From Pseudomonas putida (GTDB lineage: Bacteria > Pseudomonadota > Gammaproteobacteria > Pseudomonadales > Pseudomonadaceae): a stretch of 64,000 bases of DNA. Both the position numbers and the translations under genes were made by a program. Positions 23,261-31,687 of this stretch are shown one piece after another (position 1 is the first letter of the stretch; each line of letters starts with the position of its first letter). The stretch lies in the NCBI RefSeq assembly GCF_026625125.1, contig NZ_CP113097.1, forward strand, positions 930,001 through 994,000, read 5' to 3'. Below the pieces are notes generated by a model. It did no database searches, had not been told where the DNA came from, and saw only the letters and a list, made by a program, of their open reading frames with translations.

Positions 23261-25651
23261 ATGAAGTTCACCCACCGTTGCGTCCCCCTCTGGCTTGGTC
23301 TTTCTGCGCTTTCGGCCTTGGCTGCTGCCCCTGGTATCTTCGCCGCCGAACAGCTCGAACTGCACAGGTTCGCCCAGCCGAGCCAGCCCTTGCCTCTGGC
23401 GCTCAGTGCCTTCAGCCGCGCCACCGGCCAGAGCGTGGTCTACACCTTGGAACTGCCTGCCGTGCAGGCACCGGCCCTGCAGGGTACGTTCAGTGCCGAA
23501 CAGGCGCTGCAGCAGTTGCTGGGCAACGCTGGCCTGACGTGGCGCCGGGTCGACGCCCGCACGCTGACGCTCGAACCTGTGGACACCTCCGGTGCGCTCA
23601 ACCTGCAGGCCACCACGGTGACCTCGCAGATGGACACCTACAGCTACCAGCCGCCGGCCAGCGCCTCGATCATGCGTGGCCAGGGCCCGTCCCAGGACAT
23701 CCCCCAAGCCATCAACGTGGTCCCGGCCCAGGTCATTCGCGACCAGGCCCCGCGCAACCTGGATGATGCCCTGGCCAACGTCAGCGGCATCACCCAGGGC
23801 AACAATTTCGGTGGCACCTCCGACACGGTGATGAAGCGCGGCTTCGGCGACAACCGCGACGGTTCGATCATGCGCGACGGCATGCCCGTGGTGCAGGGGC
23901 GTAGCCTCAATGCGAGTACCGAACGGGTCGAGGTACTCAAGGGGCCGGCTTCGCTGCTTTATGGCATCCAGGACCCGGGCGGGGTGATCAACGTGGTCAG
24001 CAAGCGCCCGCAATTGCAGCAGTACAACGCCCTGAACGTGCGCGGCTCGACCTACGGCAGCGGCAAGAATGGCAGCGGCGGCGGTTTCGACAGCACCGGG
24101 GCACTGGGCGACAGCCACTTCGCCTACCGCTTGATCGTCGACCATGAAGACGAGGATTACTGGCGTAACTATGGCGTGCACCGCGAATCGCTGGTGGCGC
24201 CGTCGCTGGCCTGGCTTGGCGAGGACACCCAGGTGGTGCTGGCCTACGAGCACCGTGAATTTCTCTACCCGTTCGACCGGGGCACCGCCTTCGGCAGCAA
24301 CGGCCACCCGCTGGACATTCCGGCCACGCGCCGCCTGGATGAACCCTTCAACGACATGGAAGGCCGCTCCGACCTGTATCGCCTGGAGGTCGATCACCAG
24401 TTGGCCGACGATTGGAAGCTGCACGTTGGCTACAGCTTCAACCGCGAGACTTACGACGCCAGCCAGGTGCGCGTGACCGGTGTCAACGAAACCAAGGGCA
24501 CGCTCACACGCAGCATCGATGGCACCCACAACGCCATGAGTCGCGACCAGTTCGCCACCCTCAGCCTGACTGGCAACCTGGAGCTGGCCGGCATGCAGCA
24601 TGACCTGCTGATGGGCATCGATCACGAAGACCGCAAGGTCTTTCGCGGCGACCTGATTCGGCAGAGCGCGCAGTCCTCCTTCAGCTATGTGAACCCGGTC
24701 TACGGCCAGGAAGTGGAGGGGAGCACGGTGCGCGCCAGCGACAGTGACCAGACCGACAAGCTGCGCACCGACGCGCTGTTCCTGCAGGACGCAGTGCACC
24801 TGGATGAGCACTGGATACTGGTGGCCGGCGCACGCTTTCAGCAGTACGACCAATACGCTGGCCGCGGCCGGCCGTTCAAGGCCAATACCGACACCCGTGG
24901 CCAGGCCTGGGTACCGCATGCCGGTATCGTCTACAAGGTCGATGAACAGTTGTCGTTCTATGGCAGTTACAGCGAGTCGTTCAAGCCCAACTCCAGCATT
25001 GCCCCGCTGACCGGCGGCGTGGTGCTGGATTCGTCGATTGCGCCCGAAGAGGGCAAATCGTGGGAGCTGGGGGCCAAGCTCGACATGCCCGGCAGCCTGA
25101 CCGGCACCCTGGCGCTTTTCGACATCACCAAACGCAACGTGCTGGTCGCCAACTTCGACAGCGGTACCGGCGATACGGTCTACAGCAATGCGGGCGAGGT
25201 CAGTTCCAGAGGGGTGGAGCTCGACCTCACCGGGCAGCTCAGTGAGCGTTGGAGCCTGATCGGCAGTTATGCCTACTCCGACGCCAAGGTGACCAAGGAC
25301 CCAGACCTCGAGGGTAACCGCCTGCAGAACGTGGCCAGGCACAGTGGCTCGTTGTCGGCGGTGTACGACTTCGGCAGCCTGTTCGGCGGCGACCGTTTGC
25401 GTTTCGGTGCCGGAGCCCGTTATGTCGGCGAGCGCCCGGGCAACTCGACCAATACCTTCGACTTGCCCAGCTACACCGTGGCCGATGCCTTCGCCACCTA
25501 TGAGACCAAGCTGGACGAGCACAACGTGCGCCTGCAGTTGAACGTGAAGAACCTGTTCGACAAGGTGTACTACAGCTCGGCGGTCAACCAGTACTTCGTC
25601 GCCATAGGTGATGCACGCCAGGTGAGCCTGTCGAGTACGTTTGAGTTCTAG
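23261..25651 (+). CDS. TonB-dependent siderophore receptor with signalling (STN) domain
   Basis: From ATG 23261 the precursor is 796 residues. It has a signal peptide (ending GIFAAEQ), an STN signalling domain (about 45-110: PLPLALSAFSRATGQSVVYT ... LLGNAGLTWRRVDARTLTLE), a likely TonB box in NLQATTVTSQ, a plug (about 150-250: QDIPQAINVVPAQVIRDQ ... VLKGPASLLYGIQDPGGVIN) and a C-terminal barrel ending in STFEF. It resembles ferrioxamine/ferrichrome-type hydroxamate receptors, but the ligand cannot be fixed from sequence. It is the output gene of the FecI/FecR pair upstream. Its stop overlaps the stop of the convergent AraC gene. Confidence 0.93.
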   Translation: MKFTHRCVPLWLGLSALSALAAAPGIFAAEQLELHRFAQPSQPLPLALSAFSRATGQSVVYTLELPAVQAPALQGTFSAEQALQQLLGNAGLTWRRVDARTLTLEPVDTSGALNLQATTVTSQMDTYSYQPPASASIMRGQGPSQDIPQAINVVPAQVIRDQAPRNLDDALANVSGITQGNNFGGTSDTVMKRGFGDNRDGSIMRDGMPVVQGRSLNASTERVEVLKGPASLLYGIQDPGGVINVVSKRPQLQQYNALNVRGSTYGSGKNGSGGGFDSTGALGDSHFAYRLIVDHEDEDYWRNYGVHRESLVAPSLAWLGEDTQVVLAYEHREFLYPFDRGTAFGSNGHPLDIPATRRLDEPFNDMEGRSDLYRLEVDHQLADDWKLHVGYSFNRETYDASQVRVTGVNETKGTLTRSIDGTHNAMSRDQFATLSLTGNLELAGMQHDLLMGIDHEDRKVFRGDLIRQSAQSSFSYVNPVYGQEVEGSTVRASDSDQTDKLRTDALFLQDAVHLDEHWILVAGARFQQYDQYAGRGRPFKANTDTRGQAWVPHAGIVYKVDEQLSFYGSYSESFKPNSSIAPLTGGVVLDSSIAPEEGKSWELGAKLDMPGSLTGTLALFDITKRNVLVANFDSGTGDTVYSNAGEVSSRGVELDLTGQLSERWSLIGSYAYSDAKVTKDPDLEGNRLQNVARHSGSLSAVYDFGSLFGGDRLRFGAGARYVGERPGNSTNTFDLPSYTVADAFATYETKLDEHNVRLQLNVKNLFDKVYYSSAVNQYFVAIGDARQVSLSSTFEF

Positions 25652-26523
25652 TGGCTGAAGGCGGCGCGATAATCGCCAGGTGTCGCGCCGACTGCCTGGC
25701 GAAAGCGATTGCTGAAATGGCTGGCACTGGCAAACCCGCACAGCAACGCAACGTCTCCCAACGGCAACTGCCCCAGGCGCAGCAGCTGGCAGGCCCGATA
25801 CAACCGGCGGGCCAGCAGATACTGGTGCGGTGGCACGCCGAAGCTGGTGCGGAACATGCGTGCGAAGTGATACTCGGAGAGGTTGCAACGCACGGCCAAC
25901 TCACCGAGGGTGAGGGGCTGATCCAGGTGTGCCTCGATGTAGTCCACCAGTTGCCGGCGCAGGTTCGGTGCCAACCCGCCTTTGAGGCGTAACCCCTGGC
26001 GCGGCCCCACTTGGCTGAGCACGGCGTGATCGACGATCTCGTGTGCCAGGCTGCTGGCCAGCAAGCGCTCGCCTGGCTCCTCCCAGGCCAGGCTGATCAA
26101 CTGGCGAAAACGCATCGACTGCCGTGGGTCGTCGAGAAACGTCGCTTCCTGCAGTTGCATCTCCCGCGGTTCCCGGTCGAGCAGGCGCACGCAGCCCAGG
26201 GCGAACTGCACCTCGCTGATGTACAGGTGCGCCAGGCGCAGCTGCCCATTGACCACCCAGTTGGACTCGTGGCCGGCCGGCATGATGCACAGTTTGCCCG
26301 GTGCCCCTTTGTCGGCGGGGCGTTGGCGGCGAAAGGTGCCCGTGCCGTGGGCGATGTAGCACGACAGCGTGTGGTGACTGGGCGCCTGGTAGTCGCGGGC
26401 GTCGTCACGGTTGCTCCACAGTGCCGCGGCCAGCCCATCGCCCAGGTGCGCGCTCAGTTCCAGCCTGGCGTGGGGCGAGGCATGCATGGCGTTGAATACG
26501 TGCAGCTGGTTCAGTGGGGTCAT
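25648..26523 (-). CDS. AraC-family transcriptional regulator
   Basis: The start at 26523 (MTPLNQLHVFNAMHASPHAR) is preferred because AGAGGAA lies just upstream; a start 7 codons earlier is possible. The protein has 291 residues. The N-terminal half (about 30-180) is a cupin-like effector domain (HTLSCYIAHGTGTFRRQ ... CIMPAGHESNWVV) and the C-terminal 100 residues hold two helix-turn-helix motifs (LTLGELAVRCNLSEYHFARM and LPLGDVALLCGFASASHFSN). It may regulate the divergent EamA exporter gene; a role in the adjacent iron operon is less likely, since that has its own sigma system. Confidence 0.9.
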   Translation of the reverse strand: MTPLNQLHVFNAMHASPHARLELSAHLGDGLAAALWSNRDDARDYQAPSHHTLSCYIAHGTGTFRRQRPADKGAPGKLCIMPAGHESNWVVNGQLRLAHLYISEVQFALGCVRLLDREPREMQLQEATFLDDPRQSMRFRQLISLAWEEPGERLLASSLAHEIVDHAVLSQVGPRQGLRLKGGLAPNLRRQLVDYIEAHLDQPLTLGELAVRCNLSEYHFARMFRTSFGVPPHQYLLARRLYRACQLLRLGQLPLGDVALLCGFASASHFSNRFRQAVGATPGDYRAAFSH

Positions 26524-26788
26524 GGGCGATTCCTCTGTTGCCATCGTACTGCCGATGCGCCGAGGTGGCAGCTCCCTGGGCGTTGAAAAGCGCAAGTTTG
26601 TGCAAGCGCACAGCACTGGCCGAAGCGAACACTGATGGCTCTGGCGAGGGCTGCGCCCTCGATCGCCGGCAAGCCAGCGCCCACCAGTGCCGCTTCCAAG
26701 CACGGCGGCGAACCTGTGAAGGCCAACTTGTCGGCGATGGGCCGCATGGTGCCCCGCAATGCAAGGTCGTATGCCTAAGGAACCCCCC
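26524..26788. promoter_or_regulatory. Divergent control region between AraC gene and exporter gene
   Basis: This 265-base gap should carry the promoters of the araC-like gene and of the EamA gene. A single degenerate REP half (GATCGCCGGCAAGCCAGCGCC, about 26669-26689) sits in it. No reading frame in the gap is convincing. AAGGAA at 26777-26782 is the ribosome site of the exporter gene. Confidence 0.45.
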
Positions 26789-27712
26789 ATGAACCTTTCC
26801 CTGTACCTGCTCACCGTCCTGATCTGGGGTACCACCTGGATCGCTCTGAAACTGCAATTGGGCGAAGTCGCCATCCCGGTGTCGATCGTCTACCGCTTTG
26901 CCTTGGCTGGCCTGATCCTGTTCGCCATCCTGCTGCTTACCCGCCGCCTGCAGCCAATGAATCGGCGCGGTCACCTGTTGTGTCTGGCGCAGGGGCTGTG
27001 CCTGTTTTGCGTCAATTTCATGTGTTTCCTCACCGCCAGCCAGTGGATTGCCAGTGGCCTGATCGCCGTGGTGTTCTCCACTGCCACATTGTGGAATGCG
27101 CTGAACGCACGGATCTTCTTCGGGCAGAGGGTCGCCAGCAACGTACTCGCTGGCGGCGCGCTTGGCCTTTTGGGGTTGGGCCTGCTGTTCTGGCCGGAGT
27201 TGTCGCACCATGCGGCAAGCCGCGAAACGCTTTATGGCCTCGGCCTGGCCTTGCTCGGTACGCTGTGCTTCTCGGCAGGCAACATGTTGTCGAGCATGCA
27301 GCAGAAAGCCGGCCTCAAGCCCATGACCACCAATGCGTGGGGGATGGTCTATGGGGCCGCTTTGTTGTCCGTGTATTGCCTGATCAGCGGTATTCCCTTT
27401 GCGATGGAGTGGGACACGCGCTATGTCGGCTCGCTGCTGTACCTGGTGATACCGGGCTCGGTGATCGGCTTCACCGCCTACCTGACGTTGGTCGGGCGCA
27501 TGGGCGCGGAGCGCGCTGCATATTGCACGGTGCTGTTCCCGCTGGTGGCGCTGAATGTGTCGGCGTTTGCCGAAGGCTATCAATGGACAGCCCCTGCGTT
27601 GCTCGGGATGGTCGCGGTGATGGCGGGTAACGTGCTGGTGTTTCGCAAGCCAAGGCCCGTGGCTGCTGGTGTGTTGCATGTTGGCGGGGGCATTGGCAAC
27701 TGTCAGAAATGA
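26789..27712 (+). CDS. EamA/DMT-family exporter
   Basis: The ATG at 26789 has AAGGAA upstream and gives 307 residues with about ten membrane helices and two EamA repeats. The first repeat starts MNLSLYLLTVLIWGTTWIAL and the second begins near YGLGLALLGTLCFSAGNMLS. Members export amino acids and other metabolites; the substrate here is unknown. The gene is divergent from an AraC regulator, which is its most likely controller. It is followed after 57 bases by the unrelated Gtr cassette. Confidence 0.9.
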   Translation: MNLSLYLLTVLIWGTTWIALKLQLGEVAIPVSIVYRFALAGLILFAILLLTRRLQPMNRRGHLLCLAQGLCLFCVNFMCFLTASQWIASGLIAVVFSTATLWNALNARIFFGQRVASNVLAGGALGLLGLGLLFWPELSHHAASRETLYGLGLALLGTLCFSAGNMLSSMQQKAGLKPMTTNAWGMVYGAALLSVYCLISGIPFAMEWDTRYVGSLLYLVIPGSVIGFTAYLTLVGRMGAERAAYCTVLFPLVALNVSAFAEGYQWTAPALLGMVAVMAGNVLVFRKPRPVAAGVLHVGGGIGNCQK

Positions 27713-27769
27713 CAGGTGCGCGTATTTGCAGCATGGCTAAGACTAGGCCGCAAATCGCTGGGGAAACCA

Positions 27770-29269
27770 ATGCCGTCCTCCTTCAGAACACTGTCCTCTA
27801 CGCAGCTTTGGCTAACGTGTTCAGCAGCGTTGCTGTTGCATATCGTCCCGCTGCTGATGGCCGACATGTCAGTCCTGGACGACTACGCGCGCCAATACCT
27901 GGCACGCAATGACTGGGTGCAAGACGGTCGGCCGCTGGCCGCCTTGCTCAATGCCGTACTGAGTTTCGGCCCCGCTGCTGTGAACCTCTACCCATTGCCA
28001 TTGCTGCTTGCCGTGCTGATTACCGCACACGCGCTGGCCAACCTGGTGCAGCACTGGTTCACGCTACCGACGGTGAGTGCCGTGCTGGTGGTGTTGCCGT
28101 TGTGGATGCAGCCGTTCTTCCTGCAGAACCTTTCCTATCAATATGATGGGGCGTCGATGGCCTTGTCGCTGGCGTGTAGCCTGTGGGCGATCACCCTTGG
28201 CTGCCAATGGGCGAAACCATGGCTCGGCGGCACATTGCTGGTGGCCGCCAGCGCTGCGCTCTACCAACCCGGCCTGAACGTATTCGCGGGTTTGTGTTGC
28301 CTGGAAATCATGCGTGTGGTCATGAACGGCAGCCGGTTTGCAATGGTTTGCAAGGTTGCAGCGGTGCGCTTGGGGCAGTTGCTGGTTGGCGTGGGGCTTT
28401 TCTATGTGTCCTGCGCCTGGATGGTGCGCAGTGAGCGTACGGCGCTGCTTGCTTTCGACGGGCTGTGGCTGACTGAAATGTCCCAGCGCCTTGCGGCCAC
28501 GGTCGAAGTTGTCAGCGTGTTGGTCACACCTTGGGTGTTCTGGGGTGCCGTTGGTTTGTGCCTGTTGGCGGCATTCTCACTGGGCCGCAAGCTGCAAGCA
28601 CTGTGGCGTCGTCCCTACGCCTTGAGCGAGCGGCTGGGGTTGGTCGCGGCGTTGCTGTTACCGGTTGCGCTGATACTGCTATGCATTCCAGGCCTCATTC
28701 TGTTCCTGGAGCACTTCGACCCCACCGCGCGGGTACTGATGGGCCTGGGGGCCGCGCTGACCATGTTGCTTTACGTGGTGCACGACGCCTTGGCAGCGTT
28801 GCCCCGTGTGCGCCTGGTCGTTCTGGCCACCTCGATCGTGTTCATGCTCTCCATGTCCTTTGCGTACGGCCGGGTGCTGATGCTGCAGAAGGCCTTGCAC
28901 CAAGCAGTCGCCCAGTCCGTTGCCCATGACCTCTCGTCCCAGCCGGAGCTGGCCGCAGCCAGGCATTACTACCTGCTCGGCTATTGGCAGTCCAGGCTTT
29001 GGGTGCCTGCTGCCAAAGGTACCTTGGCGCATATGCCAGCGATCGAAGTCATCGATGCGAACCGGTATGTGATGCTGCCAGAAATGCTCCCGCGGGTGGG
29101 TATCGACGACCCTCGCACGTTCTACCAGTCGCCGCCGCTGACCCGTCGGCAGGTATTGGCCCGCAGTCCCTCGCCACGGGTCGTGAGCAGGTTCTATGAC
29201 ATCCATTTGGTGGGTGATGCCGCTTATGTGCTGATCAAGCTGCCGCAGGCAACCGGACAGGAGCACTGA
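27770..29269 (+). CDS. GtrII-family glucosyltransferase (O-antigen modification)
   Basis: ATG 27770 follows GGGGA and gives 499 residues; a GTG 54 bases earlier is in frame but less convincing. The protein has an N-terminal membrane helix, an acidic loop VLDDYARQYLARNDWVQDGR that is characteristic of Glucosyltransf_GtrII proteins, about nine further helices and a periplasmic C-terminal domain of roughly 120 residues. Such enzymes transfer glucose from undecaprenyl phosphate to O-antigen in the periplasm and set the serotype. The two following genes supply the donor and the flippase, which supports the call. Sugar and linkage cannot be predicted. Confidence 0.83.
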   Translation: MPSSFRTLSSTQLWLTCSAALLLHIVPLLMADMSVLDDYARQYLARNDWVQDGRPLAALLNAVLSFGPAAVNLYPLPLLLAVLITAHALANLVQHWFTLPTVSAVLVVLPLWMQPFFLQNLSYQYDGASMALSLACSLWAITLGCQWAKPWLGGTLLVAASAALYQPGLNVFAGLCCLEIMRVVMNGSRFAMVCKVAAVRLGQLLVGVGLFYVSCAWMVRSERTALLAFDGLWLTEMSQRLAATVEVVSVLVTPWVFWGAVGLCLLAAFSLGRKLQALWRRPYALSERLGLVAALLLPVALILLCIPGLILFLEHFDPTARVLMGLGAALTMLLYVVHDALAALPRVRLVVLATSIVFMLSMSFAYGRVLMLQKALHQAVAQSVAHDLSSQPELAAARHYYLLGYWQSRLWVPAAKGTLAHMPAIEVIDANRYVMLPEMLPRVGIDDPRTFYQSPPLTRRQVLARSPSPRVVSRFYDIHLVGDAAYVLIKLPQATGQEH

Positions 29270-29271
29270 CC

Positions 29272-29631
29272 ATGGTTCGTTTCGCTCGCTATGGCCTGGT
29301 TGGCATCGTTAATACCGCCTTGCACGGGTTGGTGTTCTGGGGGGCGCTGGCGCTGGGGTTGAATCAGGGGCAGAGCAACCTGCTGGCCTTCGCCGTGGCG
29401 GCAACGGTGTCCTATCACATCAATGCCCGCTTTACCTTTGCCGTCAGGCCAACGGGGTCGCACTACCTGGTGTTCATGGCCGGCATGGGTGGCATCAGCC
29501 TAGTGCTCGGGGCCATCGCCGATTGGGCGCAGTTGTCGCCCTGGTTGACCGTGCTTACGTTTTCAGCCACCAGCCTGATCGTCGGCTACAGCTACTCGCA
29601 CGCGGTGGTTTTCAAGCGGAGGGAGGCATGA
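29272..29631 (+). CDS. gtrA: GtrA-family flippase
   Basis: This 119-residue protein has four membrane helices ([60 protein letters not shown] and [22 protein letters not shown]) and the GtrA signature N-x-R-F-T-F in the second. GtrA proteins flip undecaprenyl-phosphate-linked glucose across the inner membrane. The gene starts 2 bases after the glucosyltransferase gene, and its stop overlaps the gtrB start. Confidence 0.92.
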   Translation: MVRFARYGLVGIVNTALHGLVFWGALALGLNQGQSNLLAFAVAATVSYHINARFTFAVRPTGSHYLVFMAGMGGISLVLGAIADWAQLSPWLTVLTFSATSLIVGYSYSHAVVFKRREA

Positions 29632-30566
29632 ACATTACCCTGGTCGCACCCCTGTACAACGAGCAGGACACCCTTGAACGCTTTTATCATGCGGTACGCA
29701 GCGAGCCGACGCTGCAGGGGGTGACGGTCGAGATCCTGCTGGTCAACGATGGCAGCAGCGATGCCAGCGAGCAGATTTGCACCGAGTTGGCGGCGCGCGA
29801 TGAATGGGTCACGGTGGTCAACTTCTCGCGCAATTTCGGCAAGGAGTCCGCCCTGTTCGCGGGCCTCGAATACGCCAATGGCGATGCGGTGGTGCCGATC
29901 GACGTCGACCTGCAGGACCCTGTTGAGCTGATCGCACAGATGATCGAGCTGTGGCAGCAGGGGGCCGACGTTGTGCTGGCCAAGCGCCGTAGCCGTGCGA
30001 CCGACACCCGGCTCAAACGTTGGACTGCACGCCTGTATTACCGCTTGCACAACCGCATCGCCTCGACCCGGATCGAGGAAAACGTCGGTGATTTTCGCCT
30101 GTTGGACCGCAAGGTGGTGGCCGCCATCCGCCAGTTGCCGGAGCAGCAGTTGTTCATGAAAGGTGTGTTGTCCTGGGTGGGTTTTCGTACCGAAATCGTC
30201 GAGTACGACCGGCCCGAACGTACGGCGGGCACCAGCAAATTCAGCTTCTGGCGGCTATGGAACCTGGCCCTGGATGGCATCACCTCGTTCAGCACGGTGC
30301 CTTTGCGGCTATGGAGTTACGTGGGTGGAGGGGTATCGCTGTCGGCGTTCGTGTTTGCGATGTACATGGTGATCGACAAAATGCTGTTCGGAAACGATGT
30401 GCCGGGCTATCCGTCGTTGATGACGGCAGTGCTGTTCCTGGGCGGGGTGCAGTTGATCGGCATCGGAATATTGGGCGAATACATAGGGCGGATCTACCAG
30501 GAGACCAAGCATCGGCCCCGGTACGTGGTGCGCAAGGTAGTGAGGCGGCACAGGCAACCCATGTGA
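29628..30566 (+). CDS. gtrB: GtrB-like undecaprenyl-phosphate glycosyltransferase
   Basis: This is a 312-residue family 2 glycosyltransferase starting [20 protein letters not shown]. The nucleotide-sugar site shows [12 protein letters not shown] and the metal-binding region [17 protein letters not shown]. Two C-terminal membrane helices ([20 protein letters not shown] and [20 protein letters not shown]) anchor it, followed by [18 protein letters not shown], all typical of GtrB/DPM1-type enzymes. It loads a sugar, usually glucose, on undecaprenyl phosphate in the cytoplasm. GGAGG precedes the ATG, which overlaps the gtrA stop. Confidence 0.93.
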   Translation: MNITLVAPLYNEQDTLERFYHAVRSEPTLQGVTVEILLVNDGSSDASEQICTELAARDEWVTVVNFSRNFGKESALFAGLEYANGDAVVPIDVDLQDPVELIAQMIELWQQGADVVLAKRRSRATDTRLKRWTARLYYRLHNRIASTRIEENVGDFRLLDRKVVAAIRQLPEQQLFMKGVLSWVGFRTEIVEYDRPERTAGTSKFSFWRLWNLALDGITSFSTVPLRLWSYVGGGVSLSAFVFAMYMVIDKMLFGNDVPGYPSLMTAVLFLGGVQLIGIGILGEYIGRIYQETKHRPRYVVRKVVRRHRQPM

Positions 30567-30578
30567 AGGTTGCCTGTG
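30549..30578 (+). terminator. Hairpin at the end of the Gtr cassette
   Basis: The arms CACAGGCAACC (30549-30559) and GGTTGCCTGTG (30568-30578) form an 11-bp perfect stem around the gtrB stop codon. There is no strong T-run, but the position closes the three-gene unit before the convergent reductase gene. Confidence 0.6.
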
Positions 30579-30606
30579 CTGGCCTCTTCGCGGCGAATAC
30601 GCGTTG

Positions 30607-31581
30607 TCAGCCCTTCCACACCTGTGGATTCACCAGATCCCGCGGCCGTTCGCCCAGCAGCGCAGCGCGCAGGTTGTCCATTGCCCGGTTGGCCATGGCC
30701 TCACGGGTTTCGGCGGTGGCCGAACCGATGTGCGGCAGCGTCAGGGCATTGGGCAGTTTGAACAGCGGCGACTCGCTCAGCGGCTCCTTTTCGTAGACAT
30801 CCAGGCCCGCGCCGCGAATGGTGCCGTTTTGCAGCGCCTCGACCAGCGCTGCTTCGTCGACCACCGGGCCACGGGCGATGTTGATCAGGAAGGCGCTCGG
30901 CTTCATCAGCTTCAGCTCGCGAGCGCCGATCAGCTGGCGGGTGGCGTCGGACAGCGGCACCACGATGCAGACGAAATCGGATTCTGCCAGCAGTTGCTCA
31001 AGGCTGCGGTATTGGGCCCCGAGCTCCTGCTCCAGTGCTGGTTTGCGGCTGTTGCCGGCATACAGCACCGGCATGTTGAAACCGAAGCGGCCACGGCGGG
31101 CGACGGCCGCGCCGATGTTGCCCAGGCCGACGATGCCCAGCGTCTTGCCGTGCACGTCGCTGCCGAAGTGCGCTGGGCCGACGGTGGCCTGCCATTGGCC
31201 GGCCTTGGTCCAGGCGTCCAGTTCGGCCGTGCGCCGTGCGCAGCCCATGATCAGCGAGAAGCCCAGGTCGGCGGTGCTTTCGGTCAGCACGTCAGGCGTG
31301 TTGGTCAGGGCGATGCCGCGCTCGTTGAAGTAGTCGACGTCGTAGTTGTCGTAGCCCACCGAGACGCTGGACACCACTTCCAGTTTGGCGGCCCCTTCGA
31401 GTTGCGCGCGGCCGAGCTTGCGACCGGCGCCGATCAGGCCGTGGGCTTCGGGCAAGGCTTCATTGAACTGGGCACTGATGTCGCCGAGCTTGGGGTTGGG
31501 CACGATCACGTTGAAATCTTGCTGCAGGCGCTCGGCCATGGCCGGGGTTATGCGGCTGAAGGCCAGGACGGTCTTTTTCAT
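30607..31581 (-). CDS. ghrB: 2-ketoaldonate/glyoxylate reductase (D-2-hydroxyacid dehydrogenase)
   Basis: The start MKKTVLAFSRITPAMAERLQ at 31581 gives 324 residues. The NAD(P)-binding motif is GIVGLGNIGAAVARRG, with the family residues Arg in INIARGPVVDE, Glu in LDVYEKEPL and His in LPHIGSA visible. The sequence is close in pattern to E. coli GhrB, which reduces glyoxylate, hydroxypyruvate and 2-ketogluconate. In fluorescent pseudomonads enzymes of this type act in ketogluconate use. No ketogluconate operon is visible next to it, so the physiological substrate remains uncertain. Confidence 0.88.
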   Translation of the reverse strand: MKKTVLAFSRITPAMAERLQQDFNVIVPNPKLGDISAQFNEALPEAHGLIGAGRKLGRAQLEGAAKLEVVSSVSVGYDNYDVDYFNERGIALTNTPDVLTESTADLGFSLIMGCARRTAELDAWTKAGQWQATVGPAHFGSDVHGKTLGIVGLGNIGAAVARRGRFGFNMPVLYAGNSRKPALEQELGAQYRSLEQLLAESDFVCIVVPLSDATRQLIGARELKLMKPSAFLINIARGPVVDEAALVEALQNGTIRGAGLDVYEKEPLSESPLFKLPNALTLPHIGSATAETREAMANRAMDNLRAALLGERPRDLVNPQVWKG

Positions 31582-31604
31582 CGGGCTACTTCCGGGCAAA
31601 AGGT

Positions 31605-31682
31605 AGAAGCTACAAGTTGCAAGCTACAAGCTGCAAGAGAAAGCAGCGCGTGCACGGCCCTGCTGTTGCTTGCAGCTTGCAG
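31605..31682. repeat. Palindromic intergenic element (AAGCTGCAAGAGAAA type)
   Basis: Between the reductase and LysR genes lies an imperfect palindrome: arms AAGCTGCAAGAGAAAGCAG and CTGCTGTTGCTTGCAGCTT, preceded by a further AAGCTACAAGTTGCAAGC stretch. It shares the AAGCTGCAAGAGAAA and GCTTGCAGCT arms with the array downstream of algA. It may stop transcription of the LysR gene. Confidence 0.6.
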
Positions 31683-31687
31683 CGGCT

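Noticed and set aside
23252..25888. Minus-strand frame of 878 codons antisense to the siderophore receptor
   Set aside because: It is a shadow of the GC-rich codon bias; the plus-strand frame has complete receptor features and the antisense product has none.
27702..27717. Small hairpin CTGTCAGAAATGACAG at the end of the EamA gene
   Set aside because: A 6-bp stem without a T-run is too weak to call a terminator.
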